From positions 656,036,426 to 656,100,425 of the forward strand of contig NC_134355.1 in NCBI RefSeq assembly GCF_048569485.1: DNA of 64,000 bases, read 5' to 3'. Position numbers and translations under genes: made by a program. Under the pieces are notes generated by a model that did no database searches, was not told the DNA's origin, and saw only the letters and a program-made list of their open reading frames with translations. This DNA comes from Anomaloglossus baeobatrachus (taxonomy: Eukaryota; Chordata; Amphibia; Anura; Aromobatidae). Shown here piece by piece: positions 36,049-47,450 of this stretch (the first letter of the stretch is position 1; each line of letters opens with the position of its first letter).

Positions 36049-37267
36049 GAGAAAAAGGCAAATTGGTTAAGCACTTCTTGGAATGAGAATCTGCTTTCCA
36101 ATGTCTCAACCACAGGGCCCTACGCAAAACAACGGAGTTGGCTGACGCCACTGCCGTGCGGCTTGTAGCGTCAAGAACAGCATTAATCGCGTACGACGCG
36201 AATGCCGCCATTTGCGAGGTCAATGGTGCTACCTGCGGGGCACATGTACGTGTGACGGAGTCAACTCGCGCAAGCCCGGCTGAGATAGCTTGGAGTGCCC
36301 ATACGGCCGCAAAAGAAGGCGCTAATGACGCTCCAATCGCTTCATAGATGGATTTCAGCCAGAGCTCCATCTGCCTGTCAGTGGCATCTTTAAGTGCCGC
36401 TCCATCTTCAACTGCAACCAAGGATCTAGCTGCAAGCCTGGAAATTGGAGGATCCACTTTTGGACACTGGGTCCAACCCTTGACCACCTCAGGGGGAAAA
36501 GGATAGCGTGTATCTTTAAGCCGTTTAGGAAAACGCCTTTCAGGATAAGCGTGGGGTTTCTGGATTGCGTCTCTAAAGTCAGCGTGGTCCAGAAAAGTGC
36601 TTAAAGTACGCTTAGGGTATCTGAAATGGATTCTCTCGTACTGCGAAGCTGACTCCTCCACAAGAGGAGCTGGTGGGGAAATATTTAACATCTTATTGAT
36701 GTTAAATATAAGATCATTAACTATGGCGTCACCATCTGGTGTATCTAGATTGAGTGCGGTCCCAGGATCAGAATCCTGATCAGTTACGTCCGCCTCATCA
36801 CCCATAGATTCATCTCGCTGGGATTCTGACCATTGAGATGAATGTGAAGGCCCGTCATAGCGAGCCCGCTTAGGCTGCCCGGGGCCATCGTCCGAGTCAA
36901 AGTCTTCACCCTGAGGTGTGTATGCCCGTCCCGGAGCTTGGAGCTGAGGGGGACCAGGGGGCAATGATTGCACAGTGTCCGTGGCCTGAAGTACAGGCCT
37001 AGCTCGCAATGTGTCCAGAATTTGTGACATAGTGAGAGACATTCTGTCAGCAAAAGCTGCAAACTCAGTTCCTGTCACCTGGACAGCATTCACAGGTGGT
37101 ACACCCTGGGTCACGTCCAGCAGAGGTCCCGACTGTGCAAGCGCCGCAGGGGCCGAGCACTGCACACAATGGGGGTCCGTGGAGCCTGCTGGTAGAAAAG
37201 TCCCACAAGCGGTGCAGGAAGCATATAATGTCTGTGCCTTGGCACCCTTGCGTTTTACGGACGACAT
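35786..37267 (-). CDS. DIRS gag-like protein
   Basis: Begins MSSVKRKGAKAQ at 37267, a better start than the longer frame because related copies share this methionine. Residues about 15-40 hold a CxxC...CxxC zinc-ribbon-like pattern (CTACGTF, then HCVQC). The middle is acidic and the C-terminal part is basic (PQQRKGQSGYRS). It is presumed to be the structural protein of the element. Its end overlaps the start of the reverse transcriptase frame, which is usual in the family. Confidence 0.8.
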   Translation of the reverse strand: MSSVKRKGAKAQTLYASCTACGTFLPAGSTDPHCVQCSAPAALAQSGPLLDVTQGVPPVNAVQVTGTEFAAFADRMSLTMSQILDTLRARPVLQATDTVQSLPPGPPQLQAPGRAYTPQGEDFDSDDGPGQPKRARYDGPSHSSQWSESQRDESMGDEADVTDQDSDPGTALNLDTPDGDAIVNDLIFNINKMLNISPPAPLVEESASQYERIHFRYPKRTLSTFLDHADFRDAIQKPHAYPERRFPKRLKDTRYPFPPEVVKGWTQCPKVDPPISRLAARSLVAVEDGAALKDATDRQMELWLKSIYEAIGASLAPSFAAVWALQAISAGLARVDSVTRTCAPQVAPLTSQMAAFASYAINAVLDATSRTAVASANSVVLRRALWLRHWKADSHSKKCLTNLPFSRDRLFGERLDEIIKHSKGKDSSLPQHRQNKPQQRKGQSGYRSFRGPGRSQFASSKKTQKDQRRSDSWRSQSRPKRTAGGTVAKTASS

Positions 37268-38831
37268 GTTGCTGGCTCTCTGCAATGTGAGAGAGTCTAT
37301 AGCCAAAGGGCGCCCAGCGCTATGCAATACAAAGTATTTGTATAAACAAAATACCAAGAATAATACTGGCACAAGAGGGGGCTTACCGCCCGCTGAATAG
37401 CGGGTAAGAGGCTGCAGATTCCCTGTCTGGGTCTCCCCGGCTCCCCTCTGCAGCTCAGCGTGTCAGCAGGAATGGCTGCCGGCGTCTGTGGAGAGGGGCG
37501 GTCCGTGGGAGGTCCCAAACAAAAGTGCGGGAACAGTGTCCCCTCTGTGCCGATTGTGAGGGCTGGAGTATGTAAAAACGACTCCAGCCCTCAGCGCTGA
37601 TGCACTGGCCAGCGTCCCGCCCCTCTCCTGACTGGCAGGTCTGGGGGCGGGAACGAACGGAAGCAGGCCGCAAAAGCCGGGGACTCGAGTTATCAGCGCG
37701 GCCGCCGTAAAAGCGCGGGCCGCGCTGAAGTCCCCGGCGCACCACAAGTGTCAGCCGCGCCGCAGTCCCAGCGGCCGGCATGATCGTTCCTAGACGTGGC
37801 CAGCGTCCCGCCCCTCTCCTGACTGGCAGGTCCGGGGGCGGGAACGAACGGAAGCAGGCCGCAAAAGCCGGGGACTCGAGTTATCAGCGCGGCCGCCGTA
37901 AAAGCGCGGGCCGCGCTGAAGTCCCCGGCGCACCACAAGTGCCAGCCGCGCCGCAGTCCCAGCGGCCGGCGCGACCGTTTCCCACTAGTGTGCCTGCTTC
38001 AGCGAAGCTGAATGAGGCCTGGCACAAGCGCCGTAGCGCTGATGTCCCCCGGCGCACTACAACACCCAGCAAGCTGCGGTGTGAGCGCCTGCACGGGGAC
38101 ACAGAGTACCTTGAGGATGCAGGGCCATGTCCCTGATGTACTCCGCTCCATCCAGCATCTTCTCCAGGGGCTGTAGATGGAGCACGGTCTCAGTGCCTGG
38201 AGACCGGTAAATCCCACTTCACCCAGAGCCCTGTAAAAAGGGATGGGGAAGGAATCAGCATGTGGGCTCCTGCCGCCGTACCCGCAATGGGTACCTCAAC
38301 CTTACAAACACCTCCGACATACAGTGGGGTGAGAAGGGAGCATGCTGGGGACACTATATGTGTCCTCTTTTCTTCCATCCGACATAGTCAGCAGCTGCTG
38401 CTGACTAAAAACAATGGAGCTATGCGTGCGTGTCTGACCTCCTTGCGCACAAAGCTAAAACTGAGGAATCTGTACTCCTACGGGAGGGTGTATAGCCAGA
38501 AGGGGAGGGGCCTTACACTTTTGAGTGTAGTTCTTTGTGCGGCCTCCAGAGGGCAGTAGCTATACACCCACTGTCTGGGTCTCCCAATTAGGAGCGAAAA
38601 AGAAATAATCGTTTGTGCGACACGGTCAACAAATTGAACGTGCCACACATACGATGGGGGCGTGTCACATTGCATACGATTTCATATGTGATATCGTAAG
38701 GTCTAAAGCAGCCATAAGTGACAGATATTGGACCGTTGCCTATCCAGAGAAACCTCTTATGGTAAGTCTGTAATGATGTACAGTGGTATATTTAAAATAT
38801 ATATTACACACACACTGTAAAAGTACATTAC

Positions 38832-38909
38832 CAAAGTCCTGACTGTCCATCTGCGCTATATGAGCTTCATCCAAACCTTCATGTTCTTCAGAACTTAAGT
38901 CCATGATGT
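38832..38909 (-). CDS. TDRD6: Candidate second coding exon of TDRD6
   Basis: A 78-bp stretch with an acceptor tract (TTTTATTTTTCACACCAG) and a donor G|GTAATG on the minus strand. The upstream TDRD6 exon ends after the first base of a codon. Joining here gives DIMDLSSEEHEGLDEAHIAQ and then MDSQDF with no stop, and the exon again ends one base into a codon. The peptide is acidic, like the end of the upstream exon (EEQESETDDFK). The phase match, splice sites and similar composition support it, but no domain confirms it. The donor is moderate. Confidence 0.55.
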
Positions 38910-39029
38910 CTGGTGTGAAAAATAAAAGTATAATCAATATAACGCAAGTAGGATGGAATAAAGAAATAAATGTTCTATGTAATGCAATCACTAAACCTAA
39001 AAAAAATAAAACAAATTATACACACACAC

Positions 39030-39215
39030 TATATATTTATATATACATATATATGCACACACACACATTATATATATATATATATATATATATGTACTGT
39101 ATGTGTGTGTGTATATATAATATATATATATATATTATATATACACACACATACAGTACATATATATATATATATATTACACACACATATACATACACAC
39201 ACACACACACACACG
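39030..39215. repeat. Complex (TA)n/(CA)n microsatellite in the TDRD6 intron
   Basis: Alternating TA and CA/TG blocks with local palindromy (ACATATATATATG mirrored), between the two proposed TDRD6 exons. Confidence 0.95.
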
Positions 39216-39494
39216 CGCGCTTCTTGACTGGAGTGCTTGTGAGCAGCTATTTCTTTCTGGTTTTCAAATCAATATCTCCGTTGGCAAAAGCTAGACAGCT
39301 TCTCCCCAAAGCTGAACTGGCTGATAACAGAATATATGAGTAACAGATGCCCTGAAGTCTGATCAGACAAACTTTGATAACCCAACCAAATCCAAAAGCA
39401 CAGAACAGTGCTTGGCCACCTTCAGCAATTCCTTTTAAGAATGAATGGAGAAGAGGTTTGCATAACAGACCTCCAGTCCAGTCGTCCACTCTTG
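39216..39494. other. Intronic stretch, no confirmed gene
   Basis: The minus strand is open for 80 codons (39247-39489), but I find no supporting splice pair or recognisable domain. Treated as intron. Confidence 0.4.
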
Positions 39495-40610
39495 TAAGGC
39501 CCTGTGCGCACTGGAAAACGGAATTTTCTTAAGAAAATGTTGTTCACATTACCGGCCGTGGGAAATGCCCTGTGGGTACCTCTGCTGTCTCGTTGCGAGG
39601 CTGCATTCAGTGCTGTGTGTCAGTCACGGCTGGATGCAAGCATCGGAGGACGTGGATTACGCCGGAGCTGTCTGTTTCGGGGGGGGGGGGGGTTAATAAC
39701 GGGGTGAAACAGGGGCTTTTTTGTCTTTTATTTAAAATAAAAGGATTTCTCGGTGTGTGTGTTTTTTCACTTTACTTACGGATTGATCATGTCAGCTGTC
39801 ACATAGACGCTGCCATGATCAAGCCTGGACTTAAATGGCAGCGATCCGCTGCCATTTAACTCGTTATTACCTGGATTGCCACCGCATCACGGCATCTGGA
39901 AGAGCCGGGGACACTCCGGGACTGCCGCATAATGGATGCGACAGTCCCGGGGCAGCTGTGGGCTGATATTCTCGGCTCCGGGAGGTGGGGGGACATTAAC
40001 CCTCCCCAGCCTGAGAATACCGGGCCGCCGCTGTGTTCTTACCCGGCTGGAAGGTAAAAATACAGCGGAGCCCACGTGTTTTTTTTTTTTTCTATATGTT
40101 CGTTTGATTTGTATGTGTATTCTATATGTCTGTGTGTGAGTGCGATATGTTTGTGTTCTATATGTGTGTCTGTGATGTGTGTTTACTCTCTGCTCCGCTT
40201 CCTCTTCCTGTCATAATGACATCACTTCCCTGCAAACCGCAGGCAGCGATGAACATTATGTCCCGAAACCGCGAAATACCGGAGGGAATAACGCAGGAAA
40301 ACGCAATGAACCGCACAGAATTTGCTGCCTGCGTTATTCCCTGCGGGATTTCACGATTACATTGCAGTCAATGGAGAGAAATCCCGCAGTGACGTGTGGA
40401 AAAGAAGTGACATGCAATTGGTTTTGCTGCGGAAATCCCACAGCAAAACATGCAGCTGTCAAAATCCGCATAGTGCGCACAGCATTATTTTTTCCAATAG
40501 GTTTTGCTTTTGAATCACTGCAGAGATCTTATGAACATAACATGCAGCGAAACATGTAGAAAAACCGCAGGAAATCAGCGGCAAAAACCGGCAAGTGTGC
40601 ACAGGGCCTA
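39495..40610. mobile_element. TIR DNA element in the TDRD6 intron
   Basis: The ends TAAGGCCCTGTGCGCA and TGTGCACAGGGCCTA are inverted repeats. The interior is non-coding, with a run of G near 39680. It is a non-autonomous DNA transposon lying wholly between the TDRD6 exon ending at 40716 and the exon at 38909. Confidence 0.75.
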
Positions 40611-40715
40611 AGCCGGGATCAGTGGGTATGCTCAAAAAAAAAAAATCTACAAGGAAAAAGAAGCCTAGAACGCAAGTTAGTATTAGTCTGCAAGAGCTGA
40701 ATCAAATCATCTCAC

Positions 40716-43700
40716 CTTTAAAATCATCTGTCTCACTTTCTTGCTCTTCGCCTTGATCCGGGTAGACGTCATCTCCTGTCACATCCTTCTGTAGGGGGCG
40801 GTCTTCTCCAGCAAGACTTCTATGAAGCTGATCGGTTTTCATTACATCTACGGAGCTCAAGTCGTCCGGTTCCAGGTCCATACTCTGAACGCCTTGCCAA
40901 AAGTTTTTCATCTCTTCGTTAATATTTACGTCTTTATAGTCAATGGTTACAATTGCCATCGGTATCTGGCACCATGCGCTTTCTTGTACTTCAAGAACTG
41001 TTAAGTCCAGCGCGTCTTCGGTAAACCTTTCGTAAAAATATTGTTTTCCTTCCGAAAGCCAGGTTCCATCTTTCGTATCAAAGTTAGCCAAGCAGCACGA
41101 GAACGCTTGGGGAGGAAAGTTTACCAAGGATGCAGGAAGTTGCCGGATTTGGTCTCGTCTCACCGAGTCTTCGTTACCGTAGTCGATAAACCTGACGGTC
41201 ACCAGAACTGCGTCCATTTTGGTAACGAGAGCCCTGTACCAGTGGTTATCGTCACTAAACAGGACATTGCAAGGGCTGCCGATTTTAAGGGCTCCAATAA
41301 ACTCGTCATTCTTGGCACACCGTTCTCCAGCCTCATGGACTTGTGATGCTAAAGAGTTTATATCCGCCTCCGACAGCTGACACCAAAAACAGTCGGGGCT
41401 ATATGCAGTACTAATGTACACTTTTACGGCTACTCCAAGTGGTGGCAAATTCCAAGGAAAAGACTGAACAGACGTTTCCTCCTCCCTTGCGATCTCCATG
41501 ACCATTCTGTTCACTTCCTCTACGTTTTTCTCCTCTTCGTTCAGCAGGTCATTAATACAACCCAACTCGTCTTTAAGAATAACCTCCCACTTCAGACCAT
41601 CTTGTTTCACAAACTCACAATCTAGAAGAACGTCGCTCGTTCTTTTAGAAAACTCAGCCAGCATCTCCTCCAGGTTGGGTGCGGACGATGCCTTCTCAGA
41701 CTTATTTAACGAGCAGCGAATGCTCATTATGGGAATGGAAAGACACTTCTGTGGGAGTCTGTAGTTCTTACAGTTGGAGATGACGGTAACATTTCCATAG
41801 TCGATGTACTGTATGGATAATCCTTCCTTGGACGTTCCTTTCACCATTCCCCGATAATACAGTCCATCCTCGGGAAAATAAGCACAAATAACGTTTCCCA
41901 CTCTCACGTCTTCATCGCGGAGATCCTCAGATGAACTCATCTTGCTGTTCAAAATGTCCGACATCTCATCCAACCTTTTGTCTTCAGCAACCTGGACATA
42001 AAAGTCAAAAATAGAGTTGGTCTGGGAAACGTACACATGCTCCTTCATTCCTGGAAATATTTTTCTCACGGGAATATCAGTTAACATCACCACTGGCAGT
42101 TTTGGTTGAGATTTGTGTTCAGATGCAATTGCTGAGGCCTGACTTTGTGAAGCGGTCTTGTTTCCACATTGTTTGCTGTCTCGCCCTTGAGAAGAACCGC
42201 TGGATGAAAGTTTGGAGAAGCCTTCTGTCTTTTTTTGTGAACTGAAGTCATTACGCCGTGAATTATCTTTGTTTTCCCCTTTATTTTGAAAGGTCGGATT
42301 CTGTTGTGAACTAAAGTCATTACGCCGTGAATTATCTTTATTTTCCACTTTATTTTGAAAGGTTGGATTCTGTCTGTAACGTGGTGGTTCTGGTTCTTGA
42401 CGCATCGCCGAATGGCTATGGAAATTGGATTCTCTGTTTTTAAGAGTTTTACCAACGGAGAAAGAAGTTGTTCTTTCTTGGTTACTTGCGTTATCAGGAA
42501 TTTTTGTGAAATGATCCTGCTTGAAGGCCCTGGGCTGGTCAGGTGCCAGGTGATCGGACTTTTCTTTTGGAACCTTCAAACCCAATTTACTTTTGATAAC
42601 GGCATTAATTTGACAGTCTCCGTCATAAAGTTCTACTGATAACGTTCCATGTGAGTCTTTGGAAACAACTTGAGCCCTCAAAGATTTATGCAAAGCGATA
42701 TCTTTAAACCAGGAAACAATTTCTGCAGGAACCTTGGGTGGGATATCGATCAAGGAACATTTTATTGCCTGCATTGGCATCAGTAAAAGGTCACATTCAG
42801 TAGATGGAATCGGTAACATTAATTGATTTGAAACGTTTTCAGTGTTTCCAAAGTCGACAAAGAATATTTGGTTGACTTCATCTTTCGATAGGATAAGACC
42901 GCGATACCACCGGCGGTCACTGGATTTCGCCAGGCACAGAGCTCCAGTGATGGAGGGCAATTTTTTCTTTTGTGATTTTTCTATAAACTTCGTGATATTC
43001 GATGAAATCTGTTTTAAGGCACTGCCGCTTCTAATTAGTTGCACGTAAAACATTAAGGAAGAGTCAACATGCTTGATGAAGATCTCCTCGTCGTTGCCAT
43101 ACTTAATCCCGTGCATTGTATAGTAGTAGGAGAGAAGCTGTACAGATGGTGCCAGGCTTGTGTGATGAAGAGGTGTTGCAGAACCACTTTTTACTAAGGT
43201 ATCGGAAGCACTGGAAAACGGGGTTGTCAGATCAACAATATGAAATAGCTCATTATCCATGTAGGCAGTTGCGTAAACTAAACAGTGGAATTCGGTCCCC
43301 TTGGAGCTATTCTGAACAAAATCCTTAAAAACCTCAATGGCTTTATCATCCCAAACAAAAGGATTATTTCCTGTAGGGCTAATGATGTTATAGACACTAC
43401 ACCTAAAAGCCTGAGCCTTTAATTGGAAAAATTCGCTGTTTAAGGCACGGAGATTTTCAACGGGCACAATTTCTCGTTTTCCATAGTCCACAAATAAGAC
43501 TTCAACGGTAGAGGCTTGTAACATGTCTACCAGATCCTCAGTGATCATCGCTCTGTACCATATTCTATTATGCGCACTTTTTGCCAGACAAGCAAGCGAA
43601 TCATCGATATATGGGCAATTTGTCGACACACAATGGTTCTGTAGAACGCTCATCAAATTTTGAAGGTCTTGTTTGGAGGCGGCATCCTGGCACCAAAAAT

Positions 43701-45375
43701 ATCCAGGGTGGTCAATGTTTGACACCACGATCTTGATGGTAGTGCCAGGCTCAAATAACTGTTCTTCAAAGGGAGAAAAGAGAAGACTCTCTGAGTTTTC
43801 ATCATAGAGGTCAGCAGGAGCGATCTTCTGGACCTTAACAGATGGATTTAAATCACTCTTAACCGACTCAACATGAGCAACTTTGCTGCTGGTATGGCTG
43901 TGTACAGAATCAATTTCCTCGAACCGAGCAAGTCCTTCATTTGCAAGTATTTTTCCAATGCTAGTCTCTTGAATCCTGGATTGGTCCAGGATCTCTATAG
44001 TATACTCGTCTGCATCTTTCGACATCACGTAAATGACTAGCTTTTTATCTGAGACTGCTACTTTAAAGGCTATGATTGCTTCCTGACTCCAGGCGTTTTC
44101 TAGAGGGTACGTGTCGGCAAGACAGCATTTATTAGCCAGTGCAGGAAGTTTAGAGAATCCTGTGGGCAGTTCCTTGATGTTGTACCAGTCCATGGTCTCC
44201 AATATCCCATTATCCAAAAAGAAAACCTTCACTTGCTTCTTATCCACTGATATAACTTCGGCCCGGTAGTATAAATCATGATACCGAGCGCAGCACAGTT
44301 GTCCTGGTTTCGGCTCAGTTATGATACCTTCCAATTTTGAGGCTTGGGAATACAGCGTTGTCATCCCTGTGATCATTTCCTTATGTTTGTCAGCAAATTT
44401 TTCAATTCGAACCCAAAAATTAGAAGGGTCGATGATGGATTCCACCACTGCGTCTTCAAACTTGTCTGTCTTAAGTTCCACTGGAGGATATCTGAGGTTA
44501 TAGGGAGCTTGTTGAGGTTTTTTCACAGGAATTTTTGTGATACTTTCGGGTGGTGGCTCCATCATTTTAACAGGGCAGGTTCTAGGGATCTTTAACTTCA
44601 TCCCAACTAAGCCATTGAAGTTCATGCCATCTTCAGCAAACAGGTTGACCACATAGAAATGTTCGTAGGAATTGTAGCACTCGATCTTGGCAACAACGTG
44701 CTTTTGGAGCAATAAAGCACGGAGATCAGCTACAAACATCGGGTCCCAGCCAAAGTCGTTATTGGAAATGCCACCCATGGTGCAAGGGATCGTGTACACA
44801 GGCAAACGGAAGAATTCGGAGGCAAGGTTTCGCAGTCGCGTCACGGCTAGGACTTCTTTTTTACCAGAGTCGACATGGATGACCACAGCTTGGTGTTTCT
44901 CTGGGAAGAACTCCTGCAGCAACGAGCGGTGCCACTGGTCATCTTCGCCGTAAGACGCACACGGCTGCCCCAAGGCTAAAGACAATCTTAATGGCTGGTC
45001 TCCACAGCTTTGCTGATGGACTTCGTAATATTGGTGCATGGCGTCCGAGAGGCGCTGGATTTCGTGAGACATGCACCGAAGCTGGCAAAAAATGTGATGT
45101 GGGTCCAATACCTGGGTCACCAGCATCGGCTCGGTCACCCCGATCTGAAGACGTGGGTAGAAGTATTCCATGGTCGCCATACTATAGGGCTGGCGTGGAT
45201 TAGCAGCCGGTGGAGTGGACGTGGCACCTTCAGGCCGTGGAAACAGCAGATTTTCACCAGAGGCCATATTGATTGTGGCAGGAGAGGGGTTTTCGTTACT
45301 TCTATTGGCCAGTCCCATGTTAGCAGCCATATTCCTGGCAGACAGGGGGTATCTGAGGGGCTGTATGCCGGCCAT
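40716..45375 (-). CDS. TDRD6: TDRD6, large multi-Tudor exon
   Basis: Tudor-domain protein 6, a germ-cell scaffold of the chromatoid body or germ granules that binds methyl-arginine on PIWI and other partners. The exon gives 1553 codons plus one base. Residues 70-110 (YFYPRLQIGVTEP, then HIFCQLRCMSHEIQRLS) match mammalian TDRD6 closely as I recall it. Six extended Tudor units follow, with cores near residues 136-196, 357-417, 594-658, 812-873, 1159-1220 and 1365-1427; DYG/DFG motifs occur at 630, 841, 1192 and 1398. A basic, Ser/Gln-rich linker (about 940-1090) holds a tandem repeat. The open frame itself runs four codons further to a stop at 40702, but AAAG|GTGAG is a strong donor, so those codons are probably intronic. 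The start ATG at 45375 has an in-frame stop 14 codons upstream and a G at +4. The protein lacks the roughly 230 N-terminal residues, with one Tudor domain, seen in mammals. A pyrimidine-rich acceptor-like site (TTTTCTTCCCTCAG) at 45433 suggests an intron in the 5' UTR. Confidence 0.95.
42235..42372 (-). repeat. 69-bp in-frame tandem duplication in TDRD6
   Basis: Units 42235-42303 and 42304-42372 differ at only a few bases. They encode two 23-residue repeats (QNPTFQNK, then ENKDNSRRNDFSSQ) in the disordered linker between Tudor units 4 and 5. The duplication keeps the frame. Confidence 0.95.
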
Positions 45376-45599
45376 AGCCCAGGTCTTGAAGATATCTGCC
45401 AGGCCTGGAGGCTTCTAGCAGCTTCACGCTGCCTGAGGGAAGAAAACAGGAGAGCCGGGAAGTTCTGCACGTATAGTGCAGCAGAGGAGGGACAATGGCG
45501 ATCTGGGGCTTCCTTTTACCGTGACCAGACCGATCCTCCGACGCCGGCGGCCTCTGAATCTCTCACACACCGCGCGAGCTCCCGACAAACGCGCGCTCT

Positions 45600-45670
45600 G
45601 AAGAAGCCCCGCCCCCTGGCGTGTGCTGCGCAACAGTAAGCGAGGGCCGCTCAGAGAGATGACGTCACAA
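45600..45670 (-). promoter_or_regulatory. Putative TDRD6 CpG promoter
   Basis: CpG-dense DNA upstream of the TDRD6 exon. It contains a perfect palindromic CRE/ATF site TGACGTCA (45660-45667), a GC box CCCGCCCC (45608-45615) and a MYB-type CAACAG (45631-45636). No TATA box is seen. CRE and MYB sites are typical of promoters active in male germ cells, which fits TDRD6; this is inference from motifs. The plus strand has a donor-like AAA|GTAAGT at 45778, so divergent transcription is possible but unproven. Confidence 0.5.
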
Positions 45671-46245
45671 CGCGCCGACCGCGCTCACAGAAGTGAGGGC
45701 AACGGTGTGGGCAAAGTACGGGCTTGTGCGGGGAAGCCAGTCCCAGCGCATCCTATGTATGCGATCAGACTGTACAAAGTAAGTCCAGCCGCTGACGCAC
45801 ATACTTTATACAGGCCGCAAATGAAGACAATTGTGTCGTCCATAGCGACCAATCACAGCACGGCTTATATCTTGTTAAAAGCTGCGCTCTGATTGGTTGC
45901 TATGGACATTTGCCAGTAACTGACCCTAGTGACCAGGGCCTAGTTGAGGATTATTCTGCCTAGATTACCACTTCCCCAGCTCAGATGCTGACAGCTCCAT
46001 ACAGCCGGCACCCTCTAATACTGGGCTCACAGCCAGCTCTGATCACAGCAGTTTAACCTCTTACATGCTGCTGTCAATCCTGACTGCAGCATGGAAGAGG
46101 TTGACAATGAGGGAGGTGTCCATTGTGACAGCCATTATGATTACTGTGTGCCATCTTCATTGTCTCAGCAGCAGATTGAAGGCCCTGACGACTGCCATGT
46201 TTGTAGAACTACAAAGCCCAGCCTGTAGGCTTCATAAGAGATAAG
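45671..46245. other. Upstream of TDRD6, no gene seen
   Basis: Includes a short inverted repeat (45840-45905) carrying opposed CCAAT and ATTGG motifs, with arms CCATAGCGACCAATCA and GATTGGTTGCTATGG. This could bind NF-Y, or could be just another dispersed foldback. The remainder has no coding signal. Confidence 0.45.
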
Positions 46246-46740
46246 GGGGCGGGCTGTATTTCGTCTGTAATCCCCCCTCCTGCCGCTGTTCGCCGTCCCC
46301 CAGTGTTCATTTACATAGATGAGGCCGCCCTCATCGTTCGCAGTGCTACGGGAGTCTCGCGTATGCGCAGTGGCACTATTGCGGTACTGAGCACTGTTTT
46401 CAAAAAAGGTAAACGGGGATGATAAAAATAAGCAATGGCCAGCGCAAGTGCATAACGGTAGAGGCATAGGTAAAAGTGTGGGCATGAGATTATGGACAAG
46501 TACTTGGATGACACTGGTGATGACATTCACAGCGCTGCCCATAATCTCGCGCCTGCGCAATAACATCACCGGCGCTCATGTTTTGAAAACAGTGCTCAGT
46601 CCCGCGATAGTGCCACTGCGCATGCTCGAGACTTCCGGAGCACTGCGGAAGATGAGGGCGGCCTCATCTATGTAAATGAACACTGGGGGACGGCGAACAG
46701 CGAAAGGAGGGGGGATAACAGACGAAATGCAGCCCGCTAC
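46246..46740. repeat. Foldback element
   Basis: The arms at about 46246-46404 and 46577-46740 are reverse complements (GGGGGCGGGCTGTATTTCGT against ACGAAATGCAGCCCGCT). The unpaired centre has its own weaker inversion. Followed to 46912 by a MITE tail ending ACAGGTTCCCTTTAAA. Confidence 0.8.
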
Positions 46741-47024
46741 GGGGCCAACAAACCTTATTACCATAGCAAAAGCTAATATTTTATAAAGTTGTTATTTAGG
46801 TCTGAAAGGGGGGCAGTAGCAAGAGGAACCTTTATAGAATGCAGCCCAGGAGCTGCAGAAGGGGATTCTTTTAGTTTAATAGCGAAAATTCTGGTGACAG
46901 GTTCCCTTTAAATCAATGGAGCTGTGAACTACAGGTTATTAATAGCAGCTGTGAGTGGTTGCTATAGGAACAAAGGAAATTGTTAGTATAAGAAGCTTAT
47001 GTGTGAGGTAATATGATATCGGTA

Positions 47025-47440
47025 GAGACAGACAGAGACACACAGACACACACAGAGACAGACAGACAGGCATAGGCAGAGAAAGAGGCACACAGGGAAA
47101 GAGACAGAGACAAACGGAGACAGATAGGGAAAAAAAAGCCAGACAGACAGAAAGAGACAGACAGAAAGACACATGAAGACAGAGACAGACAGACAGCGGT
47201 AGACAGGTAAAGAGACAAACAGAGGCACACAGGGAAAGAGACAGTTAAAGAGACAGAGACATGGAAAAAGACAGACAAGGAAAAAGAGAAGGAAAAAGAC
47301 AACGAAAGAGACAGAGAAGGAAAAAAGACAAGGAAATAGGCAGAGACGGAAAGAGACAGACGAGGAAAGACAGACGGGGAGAGAAACAGATGGGGAAAGA
47401 GACAGACAGACAGAGAGACAGACAGAGATTGGGAGAGAGA
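47025..47440. repeat. (GACA)n-type purine-rich microsatellite
   Basis: About 400 bp of interrupted GACA, GAGACA and GGAAAAAGA motifs. Open frames of Ser/Cys/Val on the minus strand and Lys/Arg on the plus strand are artefacts. Confidence 0.95.
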
Positions 47441-47450
47441 CAGTTACTAT

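Larger units (their letters stand above)
32380..38604 (-). mobile_element. DIRS retrotransposon, looks whole
   Basis: A 6.2-kb element with inverted terminal repeats (32380-32600 and 38440-38604). The internal complementary region at about 32700-32860 is the reverse complement of both outer ends joined together, the diagnostic DIRS layout. On the minus strand come leader, gag, overlapping reverse transcriptase/RNase H and tyrosine recombinase frames. All three are open over the lengths expected, so it is probably young. A leader segment of about 192 bp is present twice (37607-37798 and 37799-37990). There is no target duplication, as usual. Confidence 0.93.
31936..38712. repeat. CpG-rich MITE split by a DIRS insertion
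   Basis: MITE sequence lies at 31936-32379 (TTTACACGCTACAAC, then GTGACGCACATCCGGC) and 38605-38712 (ATCGTAAGGTCTAAAGCAGCC). Relatives are at 54953-55553 and 55554-56125. The DIRS at 32380-38604 sits in its middle. Confidence 0.6.

Noticed and set aside
39247-39489. 80-codon minus-strand frame between the proposed TDRD6 exons
   Set aside because: No paired splice sites, no recognisable domain, no link to known TDRD6 sequence.
40702-40715. Extension of the TDRD6 frame to its stop (GEMI)
   Set aside because: A strong GTGAG donor precedes it and a phase-compatible downstream exon exists, so these codons are most likely intronic.
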